Positions 32,601-46,500 of a stretch of 64,000 nt of DNA are shown here, piece after piece. Numbering within the stretch: position 1 is the first letter of the stretch; every line of letters begins with the position of its first letter. The stretch is from Iris pallida (Eukaryota > Streptophyta > Magnoliopsida > Asparagales > Iridaceae): positions 23,751,917 through 23,815,916 of the forward strand of contig JANAVB010031417.1 in assembly GCA_029216955.1 (NCBI GenBank). The letters are read 5' to 3'. A program made the position numbers and the translations under genes. A model generated the notes under the pieces. The model was given only the letters and a program-made list of their open reading frames with translations. It ran no database searches and was not told where the DNA came from.

Positions 32601-35600
32601 GCAGTATCCATTGCCGAGGCCCTTGCCGCCTCAGTCCCAGGTGTTCCAGCAACAACACCCCCAACAGCATGCTCAAGCCCAAGTCTTGAGTCAGAATAGG
32701 CAGCGAGGATTTCAGCAGAGGCGACCAGCACCCCGAGGGCATGGTCAGGCTATGGTGATGACCGCAGAGGAAGGATTGGCACCAGGAGAGGTAGTGGCAG
32801 GTACTATTCTCGTCAACTCCTTTCCAGCTTCGGCTTTATTTGATTCTGGTGCATCACATTCTTTTATGTCTGCACGATTCGCGACACGGATAGGATTGGA
32901 GCCCGAGTCATTATCAGTAAGGCTTAATATACTTACTGGTAACGGACTTGTGGGAGTCGATAGGGTGTTTTTCTCGTGTCGGATCGTAGTTAGCGGTAAG
33001 GAATTTTCCGCTAGATTGATAGAGTTCCCGATGGCCGATTATGATGTGGTCCTAGGGATGGATTGGTTGAGGAACCAGTATGCTAGAATAGACTGCCATG
33101 TTGGTAGGATTGTTTTTAGCATTCCAGGCGAGCCGGAGTTTTCCTTTTTCCGAGGCGCAGTTGAGCCTTCTCCTCCAGTATTGCGGATGGCAGTAGCAGC
33201 AGTGCAGTTGCCCCGGATAGTCGAGGAATTTCCAGATATTTTTCCAGAAGAGCTTCCAGGTATGCCGTCAGAACGGGAGATCGAGTTCACCATAGACTTG
33301 ATTCCAGGGACAGCCCCAGTGTCAGAGAGAGTCTACAGGATGGCGCCGTCAGAGTTGGAGATCTTGTACAAGATGATTGAAGAACTTCGAACCAAGGGAT
33401 TCATTCGTGCTAGTGGATCGCCTTGGGGAGCCCCGATGCTTCTTGTGAAAAAGAAGGATGGTACGTCCAGGTTATGTGTTGATTATCGTACCTTGAACTC
33501 AGTGACAATCAAGAACAGATACCCTCTCCCGAGGATAGATGACTTGTTTGATCAGCTCAAAGGGGCAGCAGTATTCTCGAAGATCGACTTGCGTTCAGGA
33601 TATCATCAGATCAGAGTCAGAGAGCAGGACATCCCGAAGACAGCTTTCAGGTCGAGGTATGGGCATTGGGAGTTCCTTGTGATGCCATTTGGAGCGACCA
33701 ATGCGCCGGCTGTATTCATGGACCTCATGAATCATATCTTCATGCCTTACTTGGATCAGTTTGTGATTGTGTTCTTGGATGACATCCTGGTCTATAGCAA
33801 GAGTGAGGAGGAGCATGAGCAACATCTCCGCGTTGTCCTCCAGATTCTCAGAGAGCACCAGTTATATGCCAAGTTCAGTAAATGCGAGTTCTGGCTCGAT
33901 CGCATTTCGTACTTGAGTCATATCATCACCAGAGGAGGAGTAGAAGTGGATCCCCAGAAGATCGTGGCCATTGAGTCATAGCCAGTGCCCAGCACAGTTG
34001 CCGAAGTTCGCAGTTTTCTTGGATTGGCCGGCTACTACCGGCAATTTGTTTCAGACTTTGCTCAGATCTCGGCGCCATTGACCCAATTGACCCGCAAGGA
34101 TGTGCAGTTTGCTTGGACAGCAGAATGTCAGGATTCTTTTGAGAAGTTGAAGCGAGGCTTAATGACAGCTCCCATTCTCGCACTACCAGATGGAACCGGA
34201 GGATTCTCAGTATATTGTGATGCTTCAGGCAGAGGCTTGGGATGTGTTCTGATGCAGCATGGGAAGGTAACAGCTTATACGTCATGGCAACTTCGTGATC
34301 ATGAGAGGAATTACCCAACCCATGACTTGGAGCTGGCAGCAGTAGTGTTTGCACTTAAGTTGTGGAGGCACTACTTGTACGGAGATAGGGTGGAGATATT
34401 CACCGACCATAAGAGCCTGAAGTATGTTTTCACCCAGAAAGATCTTAACATGCGTCAGAGGAGGTGGCTGGAGCTTCTTGTGGATTATGATGTCAACTTG
34501 CAGTATCATCCCGGGAAGGCCAACGTTGTAGCAGATGCATTGAGCAGGAGAGCCGGAGTTTATTTCCTAACAGCGCAACCAGAGCTGTTAGCAGATCTTC
34601 AGAACATGGGTATTGAAGTTGTTCTTCCTTCCAGTATAGCATTGATGGCCAGTATGCAAGTTCAGTCCACTATAGTCGAGAGGATCCGGATGGCGCAACC
34701 AGCAGATTCCAAGCTTCAGCGACTCAGAGCAGAGTGTGAGGCAGGACGAAGACCAAAATTATGCATTCATGAAGATGGTACACTTCGACATGGTAAGCGT
34801 CTTTGTGTACCCAGTGGAGATATCAGACAGGAGATCATGGCAGAGGCTCACAGTTCACAGTGTTCCATTCATCCGGGCGGTACGAAGATGTACCGAGATA
34901 TCCGTCAGTACTTTTGGTGGAATGGCATGAAGAGGGAGATAGCCCGGTTTGTCTCTCGTTGTTTAGTCTGCCGACAAGTTAAGGCTGAACATCAGAGGCC
35001 TGCTGGACTTCTTCAGCCCTTGCCGATTCCAGAATGGAAGTGGGAGCATGTGACCATGGATTTTGTGACTGGATTACCTAGATCCCCAGCTGGTCGAGAT
35101 GCTATTTGGGTTATAGTTGACCGGCTCACGAAGGTAGCTCACTTCCTCCCATTCAGAATTGGTCAGTCGACAGCTCAGTTAGCAGAGATGTACCTCAGGC
35201 AGATTATCAGGTTGTACGGAGTGCCAGTTAGTATCACTTCGGACAGAGATTCCAGATTTACGTCGTACTTTTGGCGTAGCTTGCAGGAGAGTTTGGGAAC
35301 TCACCTCCAGTTCAGTTCAGCATATCATCCGCAGACAGATGGTCAGTCGGAGCGTACGATCCAGACTCTTGAAGATATGTTGCGGTCCTGTACACTTGAC
35401 TTCGGTGGTTCGTGGGAAGATCACCTGCACCTAGTGGAGTTCTCGTACAACAACAGTTTCCAGGCCAGTATCCAGATGGCACCGTTCGAGACACTGTATG
35501 GTAGGAAGTGCCGGTCCCCACTAGCATGGGACGATGTTGGAGAGAGACAGATGCTCGGTCCAGAAATGATTGCCCAGACAGTTGAAGTGGTCAGAAGAGT

Positions 35601-37476
35601 TCGGAATCATCTTCGAGTTGCCCAAGATCGCCAGCGCCATTGGGTCGATTCTCATCGGCGCCCCCTCGAGTTTTCTGTCGGCGACCATGTATTCCTGAGG
35701 ATTTCGCCTAACCGTGGCGTCATTCGTTTCGGCGCACGAGAAAAGCTTAGTCCTAGGTATATAGGGCCGTTCGATATTCTGGAGCGAGTAGGAGATGTGT
35801 CCTATCGTCTCGCTCTTCCACCATCGCTACGTGAGGTGCATGACGTATTCCATGTATCCCAACTGCGACGGTATATCCCAGACCCGAGCCACATCCTGGA
35901 TCATTCGGAATTGGTTGTTGGTACCAACCTTTCGTATGAGGAGAGGCCCGTGTCTATATTGGACCGGAGAGAGAAGACACTCAAGAACAAGACTATCAAG
36001 TTAGTCTGAGTCGCTTGGGGTCATCACTCTCTGGGTGAGTCAACGTGGGAGCGTGAGGATGATATCCGATCGTGATACCTCGACTTGTTTGACTCGTGAG
36101 GTATAATGTCTTCCTTATGCCTCATGCGTTCGATTCCTTGCTTGAATGAGTGATTGCCTGCCTAGTTATAGCTTGCATGTGATTAATATAGCTTGTCCTC
36201 GTCTCTCTAGCCTCTTAATTAAATTCCGAGGACGGAATTCTTTTAAGGTGGGTAGAGTTGTAATGCCTGTGGTTCGTATTACGTATTTTTGGGATACGTG
36301 TACGTGTTTTATCTTGTATTGCATGATTCCTGGCTTAGCTTTTCCTTCCTGACTTGGTTTATTTCTTGGTTCGGGTTGGCTTGGTTCGGTTTTGGATTGC
36401 TATTGGTTCATCATGGACCAAGGAGTGAACCCCTACCTACCACCACCTTTAGTATTTATTACCCATTCTTCCTTCTCTCTCTTCATTAACCTCTTCTTCT
36501 TCTTTCCATTTACTTCTTCACCTACCAGAGAGAGAGAGAGAGGCTTAGGCAAGTGCAGCTTGCTTCATGGAGGAACCTTGATTTTATTGCTTCATTCTCT
36601 TCCTTACAGCATTTTAACTTACTTTAATACTTGGCATTTCCACTTTCCATGGCTAGATTTGTGTAGATCTAAGCTTATAATATTTTCGGATTTCTTGGAT
36701 TTTGATTTATTTAGCATTGTTATTTCCAAGTTTTGATGGTTCCATGTTGTAGAGGATTTCATTCTAACCCTTTTTGAACTAAGAAAGTCTGGATTTGGAC
36801 TCAGGATGATGAGCCTTGGAACCCTGAACTCCTTGGTTCTTCTTCTCGGACAAGTGGAGAAGAAGAACAGTGCCAACCGCATGAACCCCCTTAGCCGCAT
36901 GGCAGCACTTGACCGCATGAATCTTCATGCGGCGAGTCTTCCAGCCGCATAGGCTTCGGCATAAATCCTAGCCGCATGGACTCTGTCTACCTGTAGCCGC
37001 ATAGGCTCGTATTACTTTCCAACCGCATGCGTGTTCATTTCATTAAGCCGCATGTGGACCCGCTTCCTCCCAGTCGTTTAGGCCTTCTCCCTAGCCGCAT
37101 GGAACTCAGTCCATTCTTGGCCGCATAGGGCTTCATGACTTTGAGCCGCATAAGCAGTGCTCTTCCGTTAGCCGCATGAGGGCCGAACCCAGCTAGCCGC
37201 ATGGAACCACTCTCAGGCCAGCCGCATGTGCGCCCACCCCTCCTAGCCGCATATGCTGCTGTCCTCCCTTGACCGCATAGACTTGCTTCCTGTCAGCCGC
37301 ATGAAGCCCACTCTTCCGCTGGCCGCATGAGACCCAACTCCTTGGGTCAGCATGCGCCCTTGCCCTTCTAGCCGCATGCCCCTGTCCTTACCAAGTTGTA
37401 TGCGCTCTCCTTATTGGCCGCATGAGTTCTAGTGGATCCTGAGCCGCAGGGCTCCTTCATGTGCCTTGCCCTGCTA

Positions 37477-37522
<46 letters not shown>

Positions 37523-40500
37523 GTTAATTCGTGTCTTGTAACCTCAGCATAGCTTGGATCCCCTGATTGAATGCTTGCACTATGAAGCCCTGCACATATA
37601 CCTGAGCCCGATAGTGACCCGAAGGGGTACACTCCTGACAAGTAAACATGACATGACATGCCCTGATAGTGGCCCGTCGTGGTGCACTCTTGACCAGTAC
37701 ACTTGACATGATAATCGGACATGATATATCTTGATAAGCTGTTGCGACGGCTACCTGACATGACATGACCTGTATAAATAACCTGGACACTGTGGGCGAT
37801 TGTGCTTGTACAAATAATCCAGTCCTGTCTTGCATCATGTCTAGGATGGGACTCCTGAGTACCACGGTCAGGAGTACCTGTTAAAATTGGACTAAGGCTA
37901 ATAACTAGATTAATACATTAGTCATAAAGAGATCTCCCAGCTACAGGCAATCCCGTTACCTGGGCGCGCCTGGGATCTGTAGCCTGCCGTCGAGTAGGGC
38001 ACATTTCCAGCACACTGTCATGTGTTGCACCCTTCAAGCTACCTAAGGGTACATGCGTTCCCTGGACGATGTACCCACCTGAATTCAACCCCTAATTTTC
38101 GACCTGGGTAACTTGGATGGTCTGCAGGGCTTGTGGCTGTAGAAGAATCTCACTGCATCTTGCTAGTAACTAAGCCTGTGATAACCCTAGTTAGTTAAAG
38201 TATCAAGCCGTACTCATTGCTTGGCCGTGATTGATTGAATGAGGAATAATCAGTCTAGTCTTGATCCTGTACAAGATTGTTACATGCCTGATTTTCTTAT
38301 ATTATCTTGCGGATAAATGGGAGAAACCAAGTTCGGTTCAGACGAAGGGTTACAATCCCGGTCCTTGTTTGGTTTAAGGATTGTAACCTGGTTATCTGAA
38401 TGGTCCCATGGTTATCTTACCGTATATCCTCGTGATGTTATATTTTCTTCAGTTTTACTATATATTATTATCTTCTGTGCTAATTGCTGGTTTTAGTTCC
38501 TAAGTGAAGCTTCCTTTGTGGCTCTTGCTCTTTCTGGGGTCTGACCCAGCTGGTTTTGTATGGCCAGATTTCGGAGCAGCTCCAGAGGATCTACCAACTT
38601 TCCAGCCCGATGGTGACGACGAGACGTAACCAGGGCAACGAGTGGATTTATTTTTGATCTCCCACTTTATTGTAAAAATATTCTTTTGAGGCGTTTAGCC
38701 GACGAGCACCTGTTTAGCTCGATTGCACTTACTTACTGTCTGCCTATGGGCTGTAACATGATTGACAGATCCTAGGGTTGATCACGTATGACTAAACTCT
38801 TGCTAGTCCTAACATTTTGTAACGACTAGCTTCATGATCAGCTGAATATGTAATATTTGGGATGCCTTATTATTGTATATTTAATGATCATACATCTTGT
38901 GACTTTACTTACTTGCTTGTGGTTGAGACACTAGGCTTGTTCATGACCATAGGAGACTGTTGGCTTGTAGTAAACCCTCATGTATCTAGACAGCCGTGAC
39001 CGTATAGCGAGATGGATTCCATTTCATATACGTAGCTGGCTATGTCTGCCCCCGCTCTCCAGTATTCTGGTTCTGGGGCGTGACAGCTCCAATGGTCAAA
39101 TCTCTAGCTGCCGGGGCTGGGGCTGACGACTGATTCATCTGGCCGTGAGATCGCTTTCGACCTCCGGTCCTGTCCACAATCCTCTGGGAGGTATACTCAT
39201 GCCTCCTAATTGCCCTCAATACCGCATCAAAAGTCTGATGCTCATACTGCTCCACCGCCAGCAAAATCTCTAGGTGGAGTCCCTGCTGAAACCGCTGAGC
39301 TCTATCGAACTCGGTCGCCACCAAGGTGGGAGCAAACCGACTAAGCCTGGAAAACTCGACCGCATACCCATCGACCGTCCTGCCCATCTGCTTCAAATTG
39401 GTGAACTTGGTCTGCAGATCGTACCGAGCCACCGCATCGAAGTACTTGGTCCGGAACCTCTCACGGAATACTGTCCAAGCAATAGGCGCCACCAATCCAA
39501 CGGCCTGCGCCGCCCACCAGCTGCGGGCTAGGTCCAATAACTGCAGGCGCACCACGGCCACCTTCTCATCTTCTGGGGTCTTCGCTGCTTCCAATATCAC
39601 CTCTGTGTCCTGAAGCCACGCATCAGCAGCGATAGTGTCTTCGCTGCCATCGAAGAATGGAGGGTTCAGACGCTTGAAACTGTTCGCTGCATTGTTCCCA
39701 TGATGTCCACCTCTGCCCAGAGCATCTGCCACTGCCTGATGAAAGGCATCTCCTCGACGATCCTGCGATGCAAGCAACTCCCTGATAAGTCCCACCAAGG
39801 CTCCATCATCCTGTCCTGCGGGCTAGGCTGGCTGCACCGGGGGTTCTGGATCTCCGGGAGGCATGACCCGGGAGGCTGCTCCTGTGTGCTGGGCCTGATC
39901 TTCTGGTCGCTGCTGGTCCACGGGAGGCGCTTCGCCTTGCTGATCGGCAGATCCAGGAACAATGTCGCTGAAGAAGACGACATAGGGAACAATAAGGAAG
40001 GACCAAGACAGATCAACGATACAAGCATGTGATCAGGTCGAGAATCTCAGGGATTAGAAGATACGGACAGAGATCAAGGGCGGGTGCTGATTGAGACATC
40101 TATTCAGTAACCCTCACATATCTTGATTCACAAGACCTGCATGGGCCACCACTTAAACCATGTAACGCCCCAGAACCAGAATACTGGAGAGCGGGGGCAT
40201 TCATAGCCAGCTACGTATAATGAAATGGATTCCACTTCAATATACGGTCACGGCTGTCTAGATATATGAGGGTTTAACTACAATCCATCAGTCTCCTATG
40301 GTCAATAACAAGCCTAATTGTCTCAATCTTAAACAAGTAGGTAGAGTTACAAGATGTAAGATCATCAAATATACAATAGTAAGGCGTCCCAAATATTACA
40401 TATTCAGCTGATCATGAAGCTAGTCGTTACAAAATGTGCTGACTAGCAAGAGTTTAGTCATACATGATCAACCCTAGGATCTGTCAATCATGTTACCGCT

Positions 40501-43500
40501 CGTAGGCAGACAGTAATAAGTTATGCAATACGAGCTAACAGGTGCTCGCCGGCTAAACGCCTCAAAATAAAATTTTTACAATAGAGTGGGAGAGCAAAAA
40601 TAAACCCACTCGTTGCCCTGGTTACGCCTGGTGGTCACCATCGGACTGGAAGGTCGGTAGATCCTCTGAAGCTGCTCCGAAATCTGGCCACACAAAACCA
40701 GCTGGGTCAAATCCCAGAAGTGCAAGTACCACAAGGAGGCTTCACTTAAGAACTAAAATCAGCACATCAGAAATAAATATTAAAAGTGGTTACGAAAGAG
40801 CTTGATAATAAAAGAATAACAACAGTCATAATAGAGTACGAGGGAACCATTTAAGTAGCCGGGTCACAACCCTTAAACCAAACAAGGACCGGGGTTGTAA
40901 CCCTTCACCTGAATAGAACTCCGTCTCCAATTCCTGTTGGTAAGGTAAAACATTACAAGCATGACGTGGGGTGCAATAAGACAATAAATGAAAAGAGGAC
41001 TTAGACCTGCTCCGGGAGCCAGGTTACAACCCTTAAACCAAACAAGGACCGGAGTTGTAACCCTTCGCCTGAACAGAACTTAGCCCCTGATCTTTATTGT
41101 TAAAAGTGACAATCATGCGATCAAGCCGGCAATAATCGAGCACTGAAACTACACCACACAATCGCTCCCGGCCAATCAGTGACTACGGCTTTCTACATTA
41201 GCTAACTAGGGTTATCACAAGCCTTAGTTACTAGCAATATGCAGTGAGATGTTCCTCCAGCCACAAGTCCTGCAGCTAATCCAGATTATCCAGGCGACTT
41301 GGATTCATTAAGCAGTGCCTCGTTCCTTCCATATATCTGTGATCTAGACTTGTGCCCTACTCGTCGGCAGGCTGCAAGTCCCACAATGGTGGCCGGGATA
41401 ACGGGATCGCCTGTAGCTGGAAAAATCTCTCATGACTACTGAATTATTCTAGTTATTAGCCTTAACCATTTTTACAGTAGGTACCCCTGACCGTGGTACT
41501 CAGGAATCCCTGTCCTAAACATGATGCAAACATTACCGGTTCAATTGTACAAACACAATCATCCACGGTGTCCAGGCCATTCAATCTTGTCATGTCAGGT
41601 TCATTGTCAGGAGTGCGCCACGTCGGACCACAATCATGTCATGTCATGTCATTTATCAAAAGTGCACCACAACGGGTCACCATCGTGTCAGGAAACACGC
41701 TTAAAATTAATATGGCACAAGCAGACATTTAGGAATTAAATATTGATTGCGCATGCGGCTACGATTAATGCTAAGGCCATGCGGGCACAAATATTAAATA
41801 GTGGCCATGCGGCCACAGATGAACAGTGGCCATGCGGCCAGCTTAAATATTTAATGCTAATGCAAATGCATGCAAATATTAAATGCTAATTAATTAATAG
41901 TAGCCTACGTGGCCAAAATAGGTTGCATGCAACACGCATGCAATTGTTAATGGCCATATGCGGCTGAGCAATTTGTTTGAATGACCAAAGCAATTATTAA
42001 TGAAGAAATGTTCCATGCGGCCAAATATTGTTTTCATGCAAGCACTTGCTATTGCAAGCACTTAATGTTGATGCATGCCAAATAAGCTAATGCATTAAAA
42101 TGAATATGGGCCATGCGTGTACGTGTGCTAGCAAATGCTTGCTTATGCGGCTCAAGCACTGTTCCCATGCGGCCAGCTGCTTTATTGCATATGCGGCCAA
42201 CTGCTTTATTGCAAGCAAGCAAAAGCTTACTAAAAAGGCCAAACTACTACACGTTTGCATTAAATAATGCACCTAACAAATGCATCTAACCAATGCATTA
42301 AATAATGCATGCAATTACATGCATTAAGCTACTGTACGTACACATGCATTAAATAATGCATCTAACAAATGCATTAAATGTAACTTGGCTGATGCTAAAA
42401 CTGAGCATGCATGCTTGCATGCATTAATATAATGCATGCAATTACATCATGCGGCTGACTTGTTCCCATATGCGGCTCACCTTGGCATTTACATGCGGCC
42501 AAGTGCTGGTACATGCAGCCAAGTGCTTGTTCATGCGGCCAAGTGGCCAAGTGTTGGTACATGCGGCCAAGTGGCCAAGTGTTTTACGTATGCATGCAAG
42601 CTGATACTTGCTAATGCATTAAAATATGCATGCTTGCTAAAAATAGCAAATGCTTATGCGGCTAGGAATTTGGCCAATGGCCAACATTTGATGGCTCATG
42701 GGGCCCAGCAAATAAATGCTTGCACGTGGCCAGCTAATGCATGCATTAAATGCAAGCAGCATGCAACTAATAAAAGCCAAAGGCGATTAAATAATGCAAC
42801 TAAAAAAGGCATGCGGACCTAAATGGCCCTGGCCGCATAAGCCAGAAAGGCCATGCGGCCAACTTAAATTTAATGGCCATGCGGCCAAGGCAATTAATGC
42901 TCATGCGGCTCAACAAACTCTCGTAGGTCCAATTTGGGCCTAATGAAATTCTCTACAATATGGAACCATCAAATAGCAAAAATATACAAGTTTGATAGAT
43001 CAAAACTCCTGAAAACCGAAAATACCACAAAACTAAATTTACAAGAATTTAATCATGGGAATGAAAAATGCTAAGCACTAAAGTGGGTTAGGAACACATG
43101 AGGAAGACAGTGGAACAATAAAAATAGAATTCCTCCATGAAGCAAGGTGCACTTGCCTAAACCTTCCACTCTCAGGTTGGTGGAGAAGTAATGGTGGAGA
43201 AGAAGAGTTAATGAGGAGAGAGAAGTGTTTGGTGGGATATTTAATGAAGAGGGTGGTGGTAGGTGGGAGTGGTTTGGTTCACATAAAATCAAGCAAAACC
43301 GAACCATGCAAAACCAAGCCGAACCAAGTCAAGTCGGGCCGAACCAAAAAAGGAGACATGCAATACGGATCTAAATACGTTCACATATACCAAAATACGT
43401 AATACGAACAATGGTCATCACAGTTGAAACAATAATTTCCAGCAATTTAACAATTTAAAACAATGTGCTTTGAATGTGTAAACGTCTATGACCGGCTTGG

Positions 43501-46500
43501 GTTGTACAATAGCATCCTAGTGACGCGATACGGCTTATCCCCGTATGTAAGAGGGGTAAGCTCGCACAATAACAATATGCAATATGAGAGATATTGGTCA
43601 TAAACGCTACACTATTCCCCCAATATCTCCACAATCAATATCAATCAATATTTGAACCCTAGGAGAGGATTCCGTGTAGCAATGTGGTTTAAACATGCAA
43701 CTTGACAATTACTAAATAAAATGCAAGAAAATATAACCGTAACTTGCCTCTGTTGATTGACTGGATCGGGAAAGTCGGTACTGAGGAGGAAGTCAGGTAC
43801 GTCTCCGAGATCCTACAGTTGAGAACCTTGACTTAGAACCATAATGAAATCATTCTAGGTGTGCTAGTTACAATCTCTAGAAGCAGACCCTAGTCAGATT
43901 TTAAGTTATTAATTAGTCTACCGAAAATTGTCTAACGTTGCAAACCACGTTCGTTCTTATTTTAATTGAATAAGTCGGTTACTGATTAATTGGAAAAAAT
44001 AGCAATTACCGGTTAATTTGGCAAAACTTTGTATTTTAAATATATGATGCAATTACCGGTGCATTATGATGAGTCGTTGACTCGAAGAGTTACGTTGGCC
44101 AAAGGTAAGCTTTGAGTCGATTGGGATATATGAATCGAATCGATGCAAAGGATAAGTCCCGTTTGAGTAAGTGCTGATTTTAGTTGATCTGGTGTGCAGG
44201 CTATGCTTTTACGCTGGACGATAAGAGGTCGGCATTTTGCCTTATTCAGTGAAGTGTCCGCGAAACCAAATCGTGGTCTTGCAACGGATTGTGGCATGGA
44301 TACGGTAGGCAAAATCAACCGAGTAGTTCAAAGGAATGGCTAAGTCTGAGAGTTAGCTATGCAACCAAGTTATGGAAGCGAGCCGCTTCAGCTCGGCGAA
44401 ACGGCAAGGCGTATCGACTTAAGGTGGACGGGTTCTTGACTCTCTCTCCCTATTCTTTCACGTCTAAAAAAATATATCCTTGTATGTGTGCGTAAGTTAC
44501 CATTAAGTAAGCGAGCGTGGCTCGAACGGTTACGGGTCTAAGTATATGTTGAACATTAAGATAGAACATTGAACAATTGAAGCGACGTGCATCAAGTGTA
44601 CGGGTCGCGGTAGGGCGGTGGTGGTAGGACATTGAAAGACAATATCGAGATGTACACCACGTGTACGGCTCCGAGAACATTGAACACTAAGTCTAGAACA
44701 TTGATTATGGCGTTAAGCGTGCCCTCGTGCACGAAAGCTACGAAATGACTAAGTAACAACGGAACCACGGTTATGTGAAAAACTATGAATGGAACGCGTT
44801 GAGTATGAGTACGAGATGTCTAAGCCGCTGGGCGTCGTGCATCAATACGGAGGTGTTGGGCCATAACGCCGAAGGGACTTAAGAAAGAGAGTTGGATTAT
44901 GTTTATGGAACGTGAGATTAGTTGGAATGTACGATTGGTATGCTATGGCGCGTATTGCATGGTCAATGGACACCGGGACAATGGACACCGGGACCGTTCG
45001 GCCTAGGAGGAAATTATGTATGGTATTTATGGTGCACATCATTCAGACGGTTTGCGACCGGCCAGTGTTGTGATAAGCTATGATATCAGTAAGTTTGGGA
45101 TCCTTCGAATACTGGGCTCGCAACCCGTATCGAAGCGATCATAGGCTTACAAACAAGAGATGCCAAGTCCATTACGGTGCAAGACACCGTGACCTTCATA
45201 TAGATAGGACCGGTGGGCTGAGATTAGAGTTGGGTGCAGGCGCAGGGCCTGCTACCCTTATGCATATGGCTATGTTTATGGTTGGTTGCGTGAATAGTAT
45301 GATTTCTTATGTTAAGTTCTAACCATTGCAGGCTAGGCAAAAAGGAGGATGGAGAGGAGCACGAACTATGTTTATATTCATATTATGGCTAACTGTATCT
45401 GCCGCAGGGACACAGTATCGGACACATTTATGCATAAGTTGCTATGCATGACTATTGCCATGAAACTGATCCTAAGGCTAAATAGAAAGATCACAAATTA
45501 AGATGCATGTTTCACTAAATATATTTAGTGTTTGGTTTGGGTGCGAGCGGGTCTTGATCAGTGCGAAACGAGGACGAAAGCACTAATCCCCCACTAGTTT
45601 GTGTGCAGGTTCAGGTACGATCGTCCCGGGGTGGGGCTTGGCTTGGACGTGCCGAGGCATGGAGTCCTTAGCGTTCAAGAGGAGCTACCGCATAGGCGTT
45701 CGGACGTACAACATGGAGATGTTCGGCCGAAGACTACTTGTTGGCTATAAAGAGGCATAATATTTGGAACAATGTAATCATTTGTGAGCTAGAGAGATCA
45801 TGAGCGTTGTAGCCAATTGGCATATATGTTGGGCTATTCAGAGTCTTGTAATCTTCAGTTTGTTATCAATAAAAGAGATTCTTATGTTATACCTTGTTTC
45901 CTTCCGCTGCTTATGTTATCAATTTGAGATAAACACTATGTGAACTTGTTATCTTGCCTTGCACGAGCACAACTCCAGGCTCGTGCGGCATCACGTCCCA
46001 GCGAGGACGATTATTCGGGTGAAATCTAGCGAGGACGAGCGATTTCCCGGATCGGGGCGTGACAAGTTGGTAGACAAAGGAATTCGGGACATGTTGGACT
46101 TAGTCCATGTCGTTAAGGCAAAATGTTATGAATGATTGGATGAAAGACTTGAGTTATGTGAGAGATAGACAACGGTTGGGTGAATAGGCGTTGCGGAGAC
46201 TTGTTGCGATTAGTTGCACAATGACTTGATGCAATGTGAGTGTTAGGAGGCCAGCGAGAAACTTATGAGACCGAACTAATAGTTCTGAGTTAAGTTATGT
46301 GCAGAGATGTTTGGAAGACGATCGCATGTTATGGGATACTGCATACGAGAAGTATTTGAGAATATGCGCTAAGATTTGACTGAGTCGAGTACGGAACGAT
46401 GGGTGCTTGAGGATTTAAGTTGAGCATGTTAGCTTCGTCCCAATATCCTATAACTGAGCTTGGCTGAAATGCATATATTGGTGGGACGCCTAAAATATGT

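Larger units (their letters stand above)
28384..39085 (+). mobile_element. Tekay (Del) chromovirus element B, complete but degenerate
   Basis: Complete element with LTRs 28384-31254 and 36259-39085 and 5-bp duplication GCTCC (28379-28383, 39086-39090). It is inserted in gag of element A in the opposite orientation, so it is the younger of the two. Gag, protease, RT, RNase H, integrase and a C-terminal chromodomain are all in one frame, interrupted only by point stops. The integrase-RNase H order and the chromodomain place it with Ty3/gypsy chromoviruses; RT and integrase sequences look like Tekay. Confidence 0.92.
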
